A stretch of 64,000 bases of DNA from Adiantum capillus-veneris (lineage: Eukaryota > Streptophyta > Polypodiopsida > Polypodiales > Pteridaceae). Shown here in pieces: positions 20,037-30,545 of the stretch; within the stretch, counting starts at the first letter, position 1; every line of letters starts with the position of its first letter. Position numbers and translations under genes: made by a program. The DNA is taken from positions 109,831,587 through 109,895,586 of the forward strand of contig CM043964.1 of the NCBI GenBank assembly GCA_014529385.2. Direction: 5' to 3'. The notes under the pieces were generated by a model. That model made no database searches. It was not told the DNA's origin and was given only the letters and a program-made list of their open reading frames with translations.

Positions 20037-20069
20037 GAGCAGCAGAGGAACGTGGCAGAAAAGGCAAGA

Positions 20070-20816
20070 TGAAAGCAAGACTGGTATCAGATTGCATGGG
20101 TACTGACCCAAGCCTGATTGATGAAAGTACGGAACTTTGTCGAGCTTGGGGCAAAGTGAAAGATCAAGAAGCCCTGATTTTTCTTCAATGGAGGAGCCAA
20201 GGCCAACTTCATTTCACCTAAATTGGCGGTGCGGCTCGAGATTACACCCGACAAAATGGGACCACCAGCAGAGGTAGTTCTAGCAGCAGCCGTACGGGAC
20301 ATAGCCATTACACCTATCATTGGAAAACTTCAGTTGCATTGTCAGGTGTATTTAGGGCACAAGGACTTTTACATAATGCCCTTGGAAGGTTGTGACGTCC
20401 TCCTAGGAGTCCCTTGGTACCATAAGAACAACGCCGTGGTCGATAATCAGACAAAGAAAGCAACTTTGACGAATGAAAAGGGCCGAAAAATTGAACTTGA
20501 TGTAAAACTGAAGGGCAAGTCCATCCCTATTGTATCGGCTTTGGCCATTTTCAAAGTAATGAAATCCAGTCTCTTTGTTTACTCGATCTATTTGAAAGAG
20601 TTAAATAATGAACACAGAACGAACATGTTAGAACTTTATAGAGAACGCCAAGATTTTCTCCACACTCATATCGATTGTTTCTCTGAGGGCCTGCCAGGCG
20701 ACTTTCCCCCATCTCGACCTGAGGATCACACCATTGATCTGATTCCTGGAAGCACACCGCCAAACCGGCCACCTTACCGTGTTAGCCGAGCCCAGAATGA
20801 AGAGATTATGAATTAA
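20070..20816 (+). pseudogene. Gyp-2 protease and pol linker
   Basis: The protease active-site strand is frameshifted (IFLQWRSQGQL replaces the FFDGGAKANF of Gyp-1). From 20223 the frame is good: VRLEITPDKMGPPAEVVLA, YIMPLEGCDVLLGVPWYHKN, then the RT lead-in GSTPPNRPPYRVSRAQNEEI. A TAA at 20814-20816 cuts it from RT. Confidence 0.83.
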
Positions 20817-21628
20817 GTGAAAGACCTTCTGGAAAAGGGTCTTATCCAGCCGAATACTTCACCCTACTGCTCTCCGCTGTTGTTGGTTTTAAAGAAAGAC
20901 GGATCTTGGAGAATGTGCATTGATTACAGAGCTCTCAATAAAATCACCATCAAGAACACATTTCCGATTCCAAGGATCGATGATATTCTTGACCGACTTC
21001 AGGGATCCCCTTGTTTCAACAGGGTTGATTTGAAAAATGGATATCATCAGATCCGAATCGCGTCGGGAGATGTCTACAAGACAGCCTTTCACACGAGCTT
21101 CGGTTTGTATGAATTTTTGGTGATGCCTTTTTGGCCAATGCTCCAACGACTTTCAACCGATGATGGATAGGATTTTCACAGAGTATAGATCATTTGTCGG
21201 CACTTTCTTTGATGACATTATAGTCTTCTCCAAGGATAAGCAGAACATAGACACCATCTGCTACAGGTCTTTGAGGCATTGCGAGATCACAAGTTAGTTA
21301 TCAATGCCAAAAAGAGTGATTTTTCTTGCCAAAGATACACTTTTTGGGACACATCGTCTCAGCAGCAGGAGTACAGATGGACCCCGCCAAGATTGAGACT
21401 ATAAGTGATTGGCCCGATTTGAAGAATGTTCATGAAGTTAGAAGCTTCTTGGGCTTGTGTTCTTACTACCGGCGGTTCATTCGAAAGTTTGCAGATGTAG
21501 CTTCCCCTTTGCACATTCTGACACAAAAACGAGTCCCTTTCTCGTGGGGACCCACAAAGGTGACTGCCTTTCACACACAAAGAGAAATTGACAGTATTGA
21601 CTTTGTCGGATTTGCAAAAGTCATTTGA
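20817..21628 (+). pseudogene. Gyp-2 reverse transcriptase
   Basis: [56 protein letters not shown] and LVMPFW precede a one-base loss near 21130 that removes the frame before the catalytic box; out of frame the box still reads GTFFDDIIVFS at about 21198-21230. A further shift near 21240 precedes FLGHIVSAAGVQMDPAKIE. Confidence 0.87.
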
Positions 21629-22319
21629 AGTATATTGTGATGCTTGTGGTCGTAGTCTGGGAGCGGTCTTAATGCAAGAAGGCCATGTGATTGCCTATGA
21701 AAGCCGATTGTTTTCAAGGCTAGAATTGACTGCACAGATTTATGAGAAAGAGATTTTGCCAGTTATCCATGCTCTTACTCAGTGGCGACATTACATACTT
21801 GGAGTCGACTTCACAGTCTTCATTGATCATCAGAGTTTACACTACTTCTTGTCACAGAAGCAGCTTTCGGAAAAGCAGATACGGTGGACTAACATCTTGT
21901 CACAGTTTCACTTCCAGATTGTCCATGTTCAGGGACAGAAGAACTTGGTGGCAGATGCTTTGTCTCGGAAGCCGCTAGTCTCGGCTATTTCCACGATTCA
22001 TCATAGAAGCTTCGAGGACATGGTTGATCAGTACACCACAAATCCGGATTTTTTTGATGTATTCACTCAAATACAAAATGGAGAGGTAGTAGCGGGATAT
22101 TCTATTCGGGATGGCTACTTGATGAAGAAAACGATGTTGTGCGTTACACAACCGTTGAGGGAAAAGGTTCTGATTGAGTGCCATTGTCCACCTTTTAGGG
22201 GTCCCTGCGGAATCGACACCACCTTGAAAGGTGTGGAGCGTTACTTTTGTTGGCCAACTCAAGAAGGATGTGGACGACTTTGTACGCAGTTGTTTAGTAT
22301 GCCAGAAGGTCAAGTTTGA
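21588..22319 (+). pseudogene. Gyp-2 RNase H and integrase zinc finger
   Basis: SFEVYCDACGRSLGAVLMQE, EKEILPVIHALTQW and FIDHQSLHYFLSQKQL give RNase H. VADALSRKPLVSAISTIHHR links to the integrase zinc-binding region (IECHCPPFRGPCGIDTTLKG). A one-base shift near 22250 moves the CLVCQKVKFDRRKAQG half into another frame. Confidence 0.87.
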
Positions 22320-23073
22320 CAGGCGTAAGGCACAGGGATTGTTACAGCCTTTACCCATTCTCACCCGCCCCTGGGAAAGTATTGCTATGGATTTCATTTT
22401 TGATCTCCCGAAGACACAAAGTGGGCATGGTGGCATTTGGACTGTCATCGACAGATTTAGCAAGCAAGCTTACTTCATTCTAGTGAAGAAAACAGACAAG
22501 CCAGATCATTTAGCGAGACTGTTCATTGCACACATTTTCAAACTACATGGCATGCCTGAGACAATAGTCTCCAACAGAGATCCCCGATTCACAAGTTTGT
22601 TTTGAAGGGCTATTTGGGAGAACATTGGCACACGGTTGCAGTTCTTATCATCTTTCCACCCGCAGACACATGGGCAATCTGAGATTGCAAATTCAGTCGT
22701 ATTAAATTTATTGAAGTCTTACATTTCTGATCAAAAGACTCAATGGGAAAAAAAATTTCCCTTAATAGAATTTGCCTACAACAACACGATCCACTCTTCG
22801 GCGGGGAATGCGCCATTTGAAGGTGCTCCGAAGGTTCCACCCTTCCTTAGCACGAAAGATAAAATTTTTGAAGCCGACCAATACAACAGGGACTTGGACA
22901 CTGTATTTGCCAAGGTCCGGGAGGCCTTAGCAAAATCTCAGGAACGACACAAGAAGCCAGCACACCATCGTGATTTGAAATCAAAAGAAGACGATTGGGT
23001 GCTCTTACGTTTTGAGAATGCACACCTAAGAAAGAAAAAGGAAAGGAGCGGCTTTTTCCAAAGCTTAGCATGA
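22231..23073 (+). pseudogene. Gyp-2 integrase core
   Basis: CLVCQKVKFDRRKAQGLLQP, MDFIFDLPKTQSGHGGIWTV, KLHGMPETIVSNRDPRF (second acidic residue still Asp in NRDP). A TGA near 22605 is followed by SSFHPQTHGQSEIANSVV, which carries the Glu motif, and FAYNNTIHSSAGNAPFEG. Confidence 0.87.
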
Positions 23074-23433
23074 GGTACTATGGCCCTTTCCAGATAAAAG
23101 AAAAGATAAATGATGTCTCCTTTAGACTGAAGCTGCCCGTTACTTGGAAGATTCACAATGCATTTCATGTGAGTCTATTGAAGCCTTTTAAAGGCAATGT
23201 GCCCGATGATGGGGAGCCAGTTAGCAACCCGAAGCGGAGGAAAGCGAGGAGATATTCGTTCCAGAATAGATATTGGCACACAAGACAGAAAGATAAAAGG
23301 TAAAGTGATTAGGCGGTTCTTAGTTAAGTTCAAGAACTATCCTATAGTGGATGCAAAGTGGATGGAGGAGGAGGACCTAGCAGATCCTCCTCAGATTTTG
23401 AAACTTTACCTTGAAGCTTTTGGTTTAGCATAG
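23070..23433 (+). pseudogene. Gyp-2 integrase C-terminus and chromodomain
   Basis: [20 protein letters not shown] and [20 protein letters not shown], then after a frameshift near 23225 the chromodomain IRRFLVKFKNYPIVDAKWME with EEEDLADPPQILKLYLEAF. The chromodomain is undamaged and complete to the stop at 23431-23433. Confidence 0.88.
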
Positions 23434-24018
23434 TCTACTCCAATAGAACTCCGACTTCAGCAAGGGTGCATCTAGTGCAGCGGGTCTGCACAAGAGGGGA
23501 GTCACTCCGCTCCTTTGTCAATGGATTACCCCGATTTTGAATAGAGTCGCTGATGTCCCCTTTGGGTTTCAAGAATACTAATGGGTTGAGTAGTATTCTG
23601 CTGTATGACTTTATAACTGGAATTTCCAAAAAGGAAAATGATTGATTTTTACTTAGACTTGTTTGAGTGCAGGAACTAAAAGACGAAATGACTGCAGCAT
23701 TTCGGTCTCATAAATCTCTATAGAAATGATTGCAATAAGGATTAGTTAATCGGGCATACGTGAGGTCCGGAATGGATCTAGACGATTACTAAATACGTTG
23801 CCGATTGATCATGGTCTGAGATTTGGAATGGATTTGTATGTGATTTGTCATGTGATGTCAAGTAATGTCATGTGATGTCCGGTAATGTGACTGTTGTCTT
23901 GTACAAGTGCTAGATGTGTCGTGTCTAGTGCGTCGATACTAACAGTCATTGTCTACTAAGACTGTTTATGGCCTCTGTCTGTTTTGCAGGAGTAATCGAG
24001 GGTGATTACAATTCTTTC

Positions 24019-24030
24019 AAGAGGGGGATA
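24019..24030 (+). other. Gyp-2 polypurine tract
   Basis: AAGAGGGGGATA directly before the 3' LTR start at 24031. Confidence 0.85.
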
Positions 24031-24074
24031 TGTCACAAACTGGTGACGTTGCACGCCCCCGAACACACACACAC
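24031..24074 (+). repeat. Gyp-2 3' LTR, first piece
   Basis: TGTCACAAACTGGTGACG to the CA tract ending at 24074. The rest of the LTR is 14 kb away at 38418-38949. The break falls in the CA tract, where LINE-r's poly(A) (seen as T's) begins. Confidence 0.9.
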
Positions 24075-26280
24075 TTTTTTCTTTTTTGTAAATCTGCTTT
24101 GATTAATTTACAAGTGGGAAACCTCAAAGCGAGGAAAACCCATGAAAAGAAAGGGATACAAAAGACGGAGCACTATGAGGCTCCGAAGGCTAGAAACAGT
24201 CAAAGTAAATCTTGTAGGCATCAAGAGTGATGTCTCCAGCTTCATAGGCAAAATGCAGCGCTTGACCAAGAGATAATTTGAAATAGGGAAAGGGATCAAC
24301 AAAAGTGCCCTGGAACATTAAGGAGTTCCTATGATGCCAGATGGCCCACATAGTCCAAAATCTGACCCAGGTGAAGAAGACCGCAAACTGAGATTGTGGT
24401 GACCAAAGCACCCCAAAAAGCCAAAATCGTCTGTGAAAAGAGCCGGAAGGAAAACCTAGTCGAAGAGCAGTCAACACTTGCCGAATGAAGGCTCTGGAGT
24501 GACGACAACACCACAGCAAGTGTGGCACGGTCTCCTCAGCTTCAAGGCATCTGGGGCAGCGGGAAGGCGCAATATACCGAGCATGCAACACATTGCCAAC
24601 AGGTAGAGCTCCCACCAAGCACCGCCACAAGAAAACACGTTCCTTCAAAGGCAGATGACTCTGCCAAATGCGAGACAATGCGTGTTGCCACCACAAGGAT
24701 GACTCGGAAAGCGATTACAGCTGATTACCCCGATGCACAATCCATACATCAGACTGAAGGATGGCATAGACACTGGCAGCTGAGATGCAGTCCAATCTGG
24801 TAGTAGCCAGATTCCAATCAGAGAAGCGAGAGTCCACATCCAGAGGAGGAATAGGTGAATGAGCAGCAAGCATCCTTTGAATCTCCCGCCAGAGAAGAAT
24901 AGTGAAGGCCCAACCGAAAGCGGGAGACGGCATCAGCAAAAGAAAGAATATAACCCGACTCATCAACCACCTGATGCACCCGGAAGATTCCTTTTTGGGA
25001 AAGAAAATACGCTTGGCGAGGAGACCGTTGAACCAAAGTCGAAGCAAAACCTACTCCAATGCAGACTCTCCAGGCGAAGAGAGTTACCCCCAGAGGATTG
25101 TCGACCATCCCAAGCCAAATGCGAAGTGACAACCTTCCAATCAACAATTAGAGGAGAAGTAATGGACATCCAGGAATGTGTCCTTCAAGCTTCCCAAAAA
25201 CAACATCCCAATAAGTCGGTTTCCAACGACCAAAAGAAGGGGTGACAATGTGCACACACAAATGTGTGACCATGAGAGCCCAGGGTTGCTGCTGCTCCAC
25301 CAAAACTGGCAACAACATAGCTTTCCGAGCCAGAAGATGACGTCTCAAGTCCAAAATATTCAACCCTCCTAGTCGCTTGGGAGAACACAGCTTGTCCATA
25401 GATAGAAGCCAAAGGCCCCTCTTGCTAGACGAAATCCGCCAAAAATGCTCTAAAATATTGGACATGAGGGATTGCAAGCGCAACCGAGGCCAGGATAACA
25501 AAGGCAAGTAAAACTGCACATAAGCCACAAGGATGTATTGGACAATCCTGAGACGCACATGAAGTGGCCACGTGGACAATTTCCAATAATTCAACTTGAA
25601 ATGCAGACGTTGGATCACCCAATCCAGTTTCTACATAGCCGATACATTCCAACCCAGTGGATAACCCAAATGGCGAACCAGAACATGTGGAGGAACAATC
25701 TCCTCACGCCACAATATCTTATGCCAGTCACACTCTTTCAAAGGCAATAGCTTGGATTTGCAAAAGTTAACTTTTGAGACCTGCTGCCAATCCAAATAAG
25801 TGAAGAGTATGCATAATCTGTTGCACATCATCATAGTTATTACGAGGCATGAACAAAGGGTCATCCGCATAAGCCTGACTAGCAAACTGTCGACCAGAAA
25901 GTAAAGTGAGGCCATGTAGCCCACTAGTGGAGGTCAAGGAATCCAAATACATAAACAAGGGATGAGAAGCGATCGCATAAACCAAAGCACTCAGAGGGCA
26001 GCCCTACCTTACCGACCGTCCCAAAATCCAAGATTCTGTGAGAAAACCATCCTGCAAGCCTGCAGAAGTACTGTATGCATACAAGAAAAACACGACACGG
26101 GATAGCCTAGGCCCAAAGCCCAACCGTCTCATGGTATCCGCAATGTAATCCCAAAGAACAGTATCAAATGCCTTTTCAATGTCGACCTACATGATTAAAA
26201 AATCCTGTCGAGTATATTTTGCATACTCCATACCAATGATGACATTCGGATTATCAGTAATTTGACGTCGCGGAATGAAG
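24075..26280 (-). mobile_element. LINE-r, 5'-truncated L1-type LINE
   Basis: Minus-strand LINE of 2.2 kb. The poly(A) tail appears as T's at 24075-24087, preceded by the 3' UTR (CAAAGCAGATTTAC on the minus strand). It is closely similar to LINE-f from 29690 onward. The 5' end is truncated inside RT at 26280 and abuts an inverted scrap of Gyp-2 LTR instead of a normal target duplication. Confidence 0.93.
24184..26280 (-). pseudogene. LINE-r ORF2 C-terminal half
   Basis: Reading leftward: the truncated RT start (RRQITDNPNVIIGMEYAKY-like), a UAG where LINE-f has MQVDIEKAF, GLHGLTLLSGRQFASQAYAD, and the catalytic YADD, here AYADDPLFMPRNNYDDVQQI. Then LSWPRLRLQSLMSNILEHFW and the zf-RVT domain (WQHALSRIWQSHLPLKERVF, CPRCLEAEETVPHLLWCCRH). 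The C-terminus FAYEAGDITLDAYKIYFDCF ends at about 24190. It retains Trp codons at both places where LINE-f has TAG stops. Frameshifts lie near 25625 and 25990. Confidence 0.88.
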
Positions 26281-26314
26281 GGCCTGCTACCACGTCAGGA
26301 GTGTGTGTGTGTGT
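26281..26314 (-). repeat. Inverted scrap of Gyp-2 LTR at LINE-r 5' junction
   Basis: GGCCTGCTACCACGTCAGGA followed by a GT tract is the reverse complement of the LTR at 38424-38457, apart from a few bases (TCAGGA against TCATCA). With GTTTGCCGAACAAAC at 38411-38425 it forms the two arms of a palindrome whose centre was later split by LINE-f. Confidence 0.88.
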
Positions 26315-26670
26315 GCACGCGCGTGCAGTGTGTGTGGTGTGTGGCATCACAGCCGCCTTGCATGTGTGTGTGTGTCTATGTCGAGTGCGTGTGTGTGTAC
26401 GCTTGTGGGGGATTTGGGTGTGTGGTGAATCCTTCGGCCTCGTCTGTCGCGCGACTCTGTTCTGCACAACATCTACCCTGTGCAGACCCTTCGAAGCGCG
26501 TCGGGGGTGGAAGTTTGATTTCGCGTGCACGCGGTCCTTCCGTCGTCTTGTGTGCGAGAGAGGGGTGTGTTTTTGTACAGCTAGCTGGTGTGTGTGTCTG
26601 CTTGTGTATATAGCAGTCATATATCAAAAACTCCCAAAAAAAGAAGAGAGTGTGTGTGTGAGAGCTTCGC

Positions 26671-27934
26671 ATGGATTCCACTGATCAGTGCATGGATTCC
26701 ACTGATCAGTGTATATATAAGCGTCGGAAAGCCATGGAAACTTCGGAGATGGATGCTTTGAGTCTTATCAAAGAATGTTTGCATGAGGACTTCGAGGATG
26801 CACGTCAAGCCTGGGAAGGATCTGCTCCTGTTATAGAAGTGCGCATCCCTATACAGGAGCTCATGGATCCTGCTGCTCAATATGCACTTAACGCTGTGAT
26901 TCTTTTTTTCCCCGGTCGAATGCCTATTGCTCAAGATGTAGGCCAATGGGTTGATTTCCTGCTCAAACGGCAAGCAATCCGAGGGGTTTACTTTGGTGCA
27001 CGAGGGTTCTACGAAGTCTTGCTGGCTGACATGGATGCTCGGGATGCTCTGCTTGAAATGTCTCCTCTTTTCTTCAATACGCAGATGACTCATGTGCTGC
27101 CCTGGGCTCTTACACAAGGACTATCAGAGTCTCATTCGTCACAAGTGTCCCGTCTGGGTTAAGGTGGTCGACTTTCCTCGCACTTGGCGTCATTTTCTTC
27201 CTTTGTTGGCTGCTCAGTTTGGCAAAGTCATTTGCCCTCCTAAGCTGGAGGCAAACACAAACCGTTTTTGTATTTTGCGGGACACGGATATCCCCACACC
27301 AGTGAGTATTTCGATCGATTCTAGGGATACAATGGTTGGAAAGCCCCCTTTTAAGCTTAAATGGGGCAAGTTTGCCAATTCTTGCTTCCGATGTGGCAAA
27401 TTTGGTCATATGCAGTCCGAATGTCCGGAACCAAATCTACAACCACCTCCTTCAGCCGTCCCTGCTCCTCAACCTCGCTCGCCTTCGGAACCTTCTACTG
27501 AGATTCAAACTAAAGGAGTTTCAACCTCCTCCCCCTCAACTGGGGCCATTAAAGGAAAGGGGAAACAAGTACAATTGTCTGCACTTATTGCTTCTCCAAA
27601 TATTAAAGACAAGGGAAAAGAACAGGTTTCGACCTCTCAAACTTGGATAGTGCCCAAGAAACCAATCAAAGCTGCTACACCTTGTGTTCCGGCATCTTCT
27701 CGTAATTATGTGCCTCCCTTGAAGAATGTTGCTCAGAAAAAACTCCCTTGTAATGACAACACTTCTTTGGCTGAAGCTTGGGACAAGGTTGTTCGTTCTT
27801 ACGAGGAGGTTGTTACTGGAGAAGCTTCTTCATCGCAAGGTGCATTTCCTTTCAATTATCCAGGTCCAGGTATTGACCCACCTTCTCAGGCACCTTCAGT
27901 TGGGGAGGATGTGTCGATGGGCACTAGTACTTGA
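26671..27934 (+). pseudogene. LINE-f ORF1 (DUF4283-like, zinc knuckle), one frameshift
   Basis: From ATG 26671 (a duplicated MDSTDQC start) through VDFLLKRQAIRGVYFGARGF and FFNTQMTHVLPWALTQGL, then the frame shifts near 27120 to PVWVKVVDFPRTWRHFLPLL. This is the layout of plant L1 ORF1: an RNA-binding DUF4283-type domain followed by CFRCGKFGHMQSEC (CX2CX4HX4C, about 27391-27432) and a Ser/Pro/Lys-rich tail to 27934. One indel separates it from an intact protein of roughly 420 residues. It would package LINE RNA. Confidence 0.85.
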
Positions 27935-27990
27935 GTTTTATTCTCCCCTTTCTTTCCATGTTTTCTCGTCCATTGTATATACCATATAGA

Positions 27991-29923
27991 ATGCATAGTT
28001 CTTTGAATTGCATCTCCTATAATGTGCGTGGGTTATGCAATCACGACAAGTGTCGGCTTACCTGGCACTATGTACATACATGTAAAGCAGACATTGTGGT
28101 TCTTCAAGAGCATAATCAGCATCAATTTGCAGGACAGACTTCTTACTTTGCGGGCTACTGGATAGCTTATGCAGGATCAGCTGGCCATTCTAGAGTGCTT
28201 ATGCTTGTTCGACATGAACTCTTCCCGACCTTGGTCTTTAATGACCCAGCTGGGCGATGGATGGTCATCCAATGTATTGTTAATGGAGAAGTTTTCGAAT
28301 TTGGAGGATTATATGCATACACAGCTTTTGTAGATAGAGCACGGTTGTGGAGTGCTATCTCTTCTTATTGTTGGCGTTCCAATGCCTTTCTCTGCGGGGA
28401 TTTTAATAATGCACCAAACCTTGCGGATAATACTACTAGCCATTCTCACATGCTTCATATGGAGCGGCAATCTTGGGACCAATTCATGTCGACCTGTAAT
28501 GGGCTTGATTTGTGGCCCTTTTTGCATGCGCCTGATCCAGGCTTTACTTTTCAGCACAATGTTCAATCCATGTATCGCGCTCGACTGGATCGCTGGTATC
28601 TTTTTCACATGCAACAATATGATGACTTTGTATGCGAGATGACGATTGATTATGCTATGTGTCTCTCAGATCATTTTCCTGTACGCTTGAAACTTCGTTT
28701 TGGCTCTTTTGATGTCAATGATCGCCTACCCAAGAAAAGACTTCTACATGTCAATAATGCTCATCTCAAGCATGAGCCTTTTCGCACTATGATTGTGAAT
28801 ATCATCCCGCCTTTGCTATCCCAAATGTTTGTTGACTTGGACATAGCATGGTTTCGTTTTGTTATGCGTGTTCAATCAGTTATACAGGATTATGGCAGGG
28901 ATTATTTGTCACAATTAAGGGAACAGGTTAACAAGGCAAAGGATGCTTGTAGCCGCTTAAAGCACTTGGCTAATCATTCTTCTCTTGCTGATGCTCAAAT
29001 GACTGAGTTGTTCTCTGCTCGTGCAATCTTAAGGCACAATGATGAGAGGAAATTGGCCAAATGGCAGACTCGAGCTCGTCAACAGGCTTTTGCAAATAAA
29101 GGATGTGCTTCTAAACAATTCTTTAAGCATTTGCATCACTCGAGGCAGTCTCAAGCTATACAGAGAGTTAAATTACCGTCAGGGAAGTGGACCTCCACTC
29201 TTCGAGAGCTAGCACTAGCCCTACGCTCTCATTATGGCAAGATTTTTGAGGCCCCTTCTTCTCCCACAAGAGAAGCTCGCCAAGCGCGTCACATGTTTCT
29301 ATCGCATGTTCCTTCCATTCTCTCGTTGCGGCAGGCTCAAGACTTGGAAGCTGTTTTCACTGAGTCGGAATTGTATGCCAGCTTGCTTGATTTAGGTCGA
29401 TGGAGAGCTCCTGGTTGGGATGGTCTCTCTGTGGAATTCTTCTTGTCTTTTTGGGATTATTTTAAGTTGCCTCTATTATTCATGATAAATACAGCTTGGG
29501 AACAACACGAATTACCCTCCTCTTGGAAAGAAGGTTTGCTCAAGCTGATCCCTAACCATGCATTGTGTGAAGAATTTTCACATTGGCGGCCTATTACACT
29601 TATACCTGTGGTATATAAATTAATGGCAAAAATGCTTGCTAACCGACTCAAATGCTTTCTGCATGAAGGCTTGCATCAATCTCAATACGGCTTCATTCCG
29701 AGACGTCAAATTACTGATAACCTCGCAAATGTCATTGTTGGTATGGAATATGCAAAATATAATGCACAGGATGTATTAGTCATGCAGGTTGACATTGAAA
29801 AGGCATTCAATACTGTTCTTTGGGATTACATTGCGAATACCATGCGACATTTGGGCTTTGGGCCTAGGCTATCCCATGTCGTGCTTTTCTTGTATGCAAA
29901 ACAGTACTTCTGGAGGCTTGCTG
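27991..29923 (+). pseudogene. LINE-f ORF2 N-terminal part: endonuclease and RT start
   Basis: ATG 27991 gives MHSSLNCISYNVRGLCNHDK, then VVLQEHNQHQFA with the endonuclease Glu, GGLYAYTAFVDRARLW, FLCGDFNNAPNLADN (GDFN motif), YRARLDRWYLF and CLSDHFPVRLKL (SDHxPV motif): all AP-endonuclease landmarks are present. RT begins GWDGLSVEFFLSFWD and continues FSHWRPITLIPVVYKLMAKM, HQSQYGFIPRRQITDNLANV and VMQVDIEKAFNTVLWDY (first catalytic Asp). It runs uninterrupted into the Gyp-3 target site at FYAKQYFWRLA. Confidence 0.9.
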
Positions 29924-30474
29924 TGTCACAAAGTGATGACGTGGCGGACAGCAGAAACCCTAATTTCTGCCAAAAACCCTAAAATTCCTGCAAACCCTAA
30001 TTTTTGCCAGAAACCCTAAATTCTGGAAATCGTAGGCGGATTATTATAAAATAAAAAAATAAAAAAAAGGAAAATGATGAGCGACGCGAATTTTGCTTTT
30101 GCTTTTTTTTTTAAAAAAAAAAGAGAAAAGACTCTCTAAGAGAGAGAGAGAACTGATGCTTTTGATTTTAAAAGCTTTTGGGGCTTTGCTTTTGGGAATC
30201 CCTTGTAACCTTTAAATTAGTGGTGAGGGCCTCACTTCTCAGGGCATCTGGACGCAGAGTCTGAGAGTGAAACCCTAACCGCTCTCTTGTACTTTGATGA
30301 TTGATTAATATAAAAAGAAATACCGAAAGGGGCGCTAGTCTTTGGGGCCAATATCTCTAGGCACGGAACTCCGCCGGGCCAGTGCAAATCTATTGTGATC
30401 TGTGAATTGTTTTGAAGTGGTTATTTGGTGCTGTCGCGGTTGATTCTTGACTTGGAGTGTCCAAGTCTGTTACA
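29924..30474 (+). repeat. Gyp-3 5' LTR with teloboxes
   Basis: 551 bp, TGTCACAAAGTGATGACG to GTTACA. U3 carries four AAACCCTAA teloboxes (29955-29963, 29974-29982, 29992-30000, 30011-30019) and a TGACGTGG box (29937-29944). R/U5 from about 30160 matches Gyp-1 and Gyp-2, while U3 is different. Confidence 0.95.
29955..30019 (+). promoter_or_regulatory. Cluster of four telobox motifs in Gyp-3 U3
   Basis: AAACCCTAA occurs four times in 65 bp at irregular 18-19 bp spacing. The same cluster is in the 3' LTR (about 35893-35958). Teloboxes are known in plant promoters and bind TRB/Myb-like telomere proteins. A role here is inferred, not shown. Confidence 0.8.
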
Positions 30475-30475
30475 G

Positions 30476-30487
30476 TGGTATCAGAGC
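30476..30487 (+). other. Gyp-3 primer-binding site
   Basis: TGGTATCAGAGC, two bases after the LTR, identical to Gyp-1. Confidence 0.93.
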
Positions 30488-30545
30488 ACGGCCGATTTCT
30501 CTTCTACGGGAAATCCGATCCCCGAATTTTTTTTCTGCGGCACCT

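Larger units (their letters stand above)
26315..29923 (+). mobile_element. LINE-f, 5' part of a nearly full-length L1-type LINE
   Basis: Forward LINE whose target was the GT tract: GT repeats flank it on the left (26299-26314) and after its poly(A) on the right (38402-38413). The 5' UTR (26315-26670) is GT-rich. It carries ORF1 (DUF4283-like with zinc knuckle) and ORF2 (endonuclease, RT, zf-RVT). Gyp-3 splits it at 29923/36406; the rest is 36406-38402. Without Gyp-3 it is about 5.6 kb. Confidence 0.93.

Noticed and set aside
24522-25245. Plus-strand frames opposite LINE-r
   Set aside because: Antisense of the well-supported RT/zf-RVT coding sequence on the minus strand.
26262-26684. Cys/Val-rich frames over 26262-26684, up to 140 codons
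   Set aside because: Produced by GT-rich LINE-f 5' UTR; the Cys/Val periodicity follows the dinucleotide repeat.
29955-30019. Interstitial telomere array
   Set aside because: The AAACCCTAA units are spaced by unrelated sequence and repeat identically in both LTRs, so they are LTR promoter motifs and not telomeric repeats.
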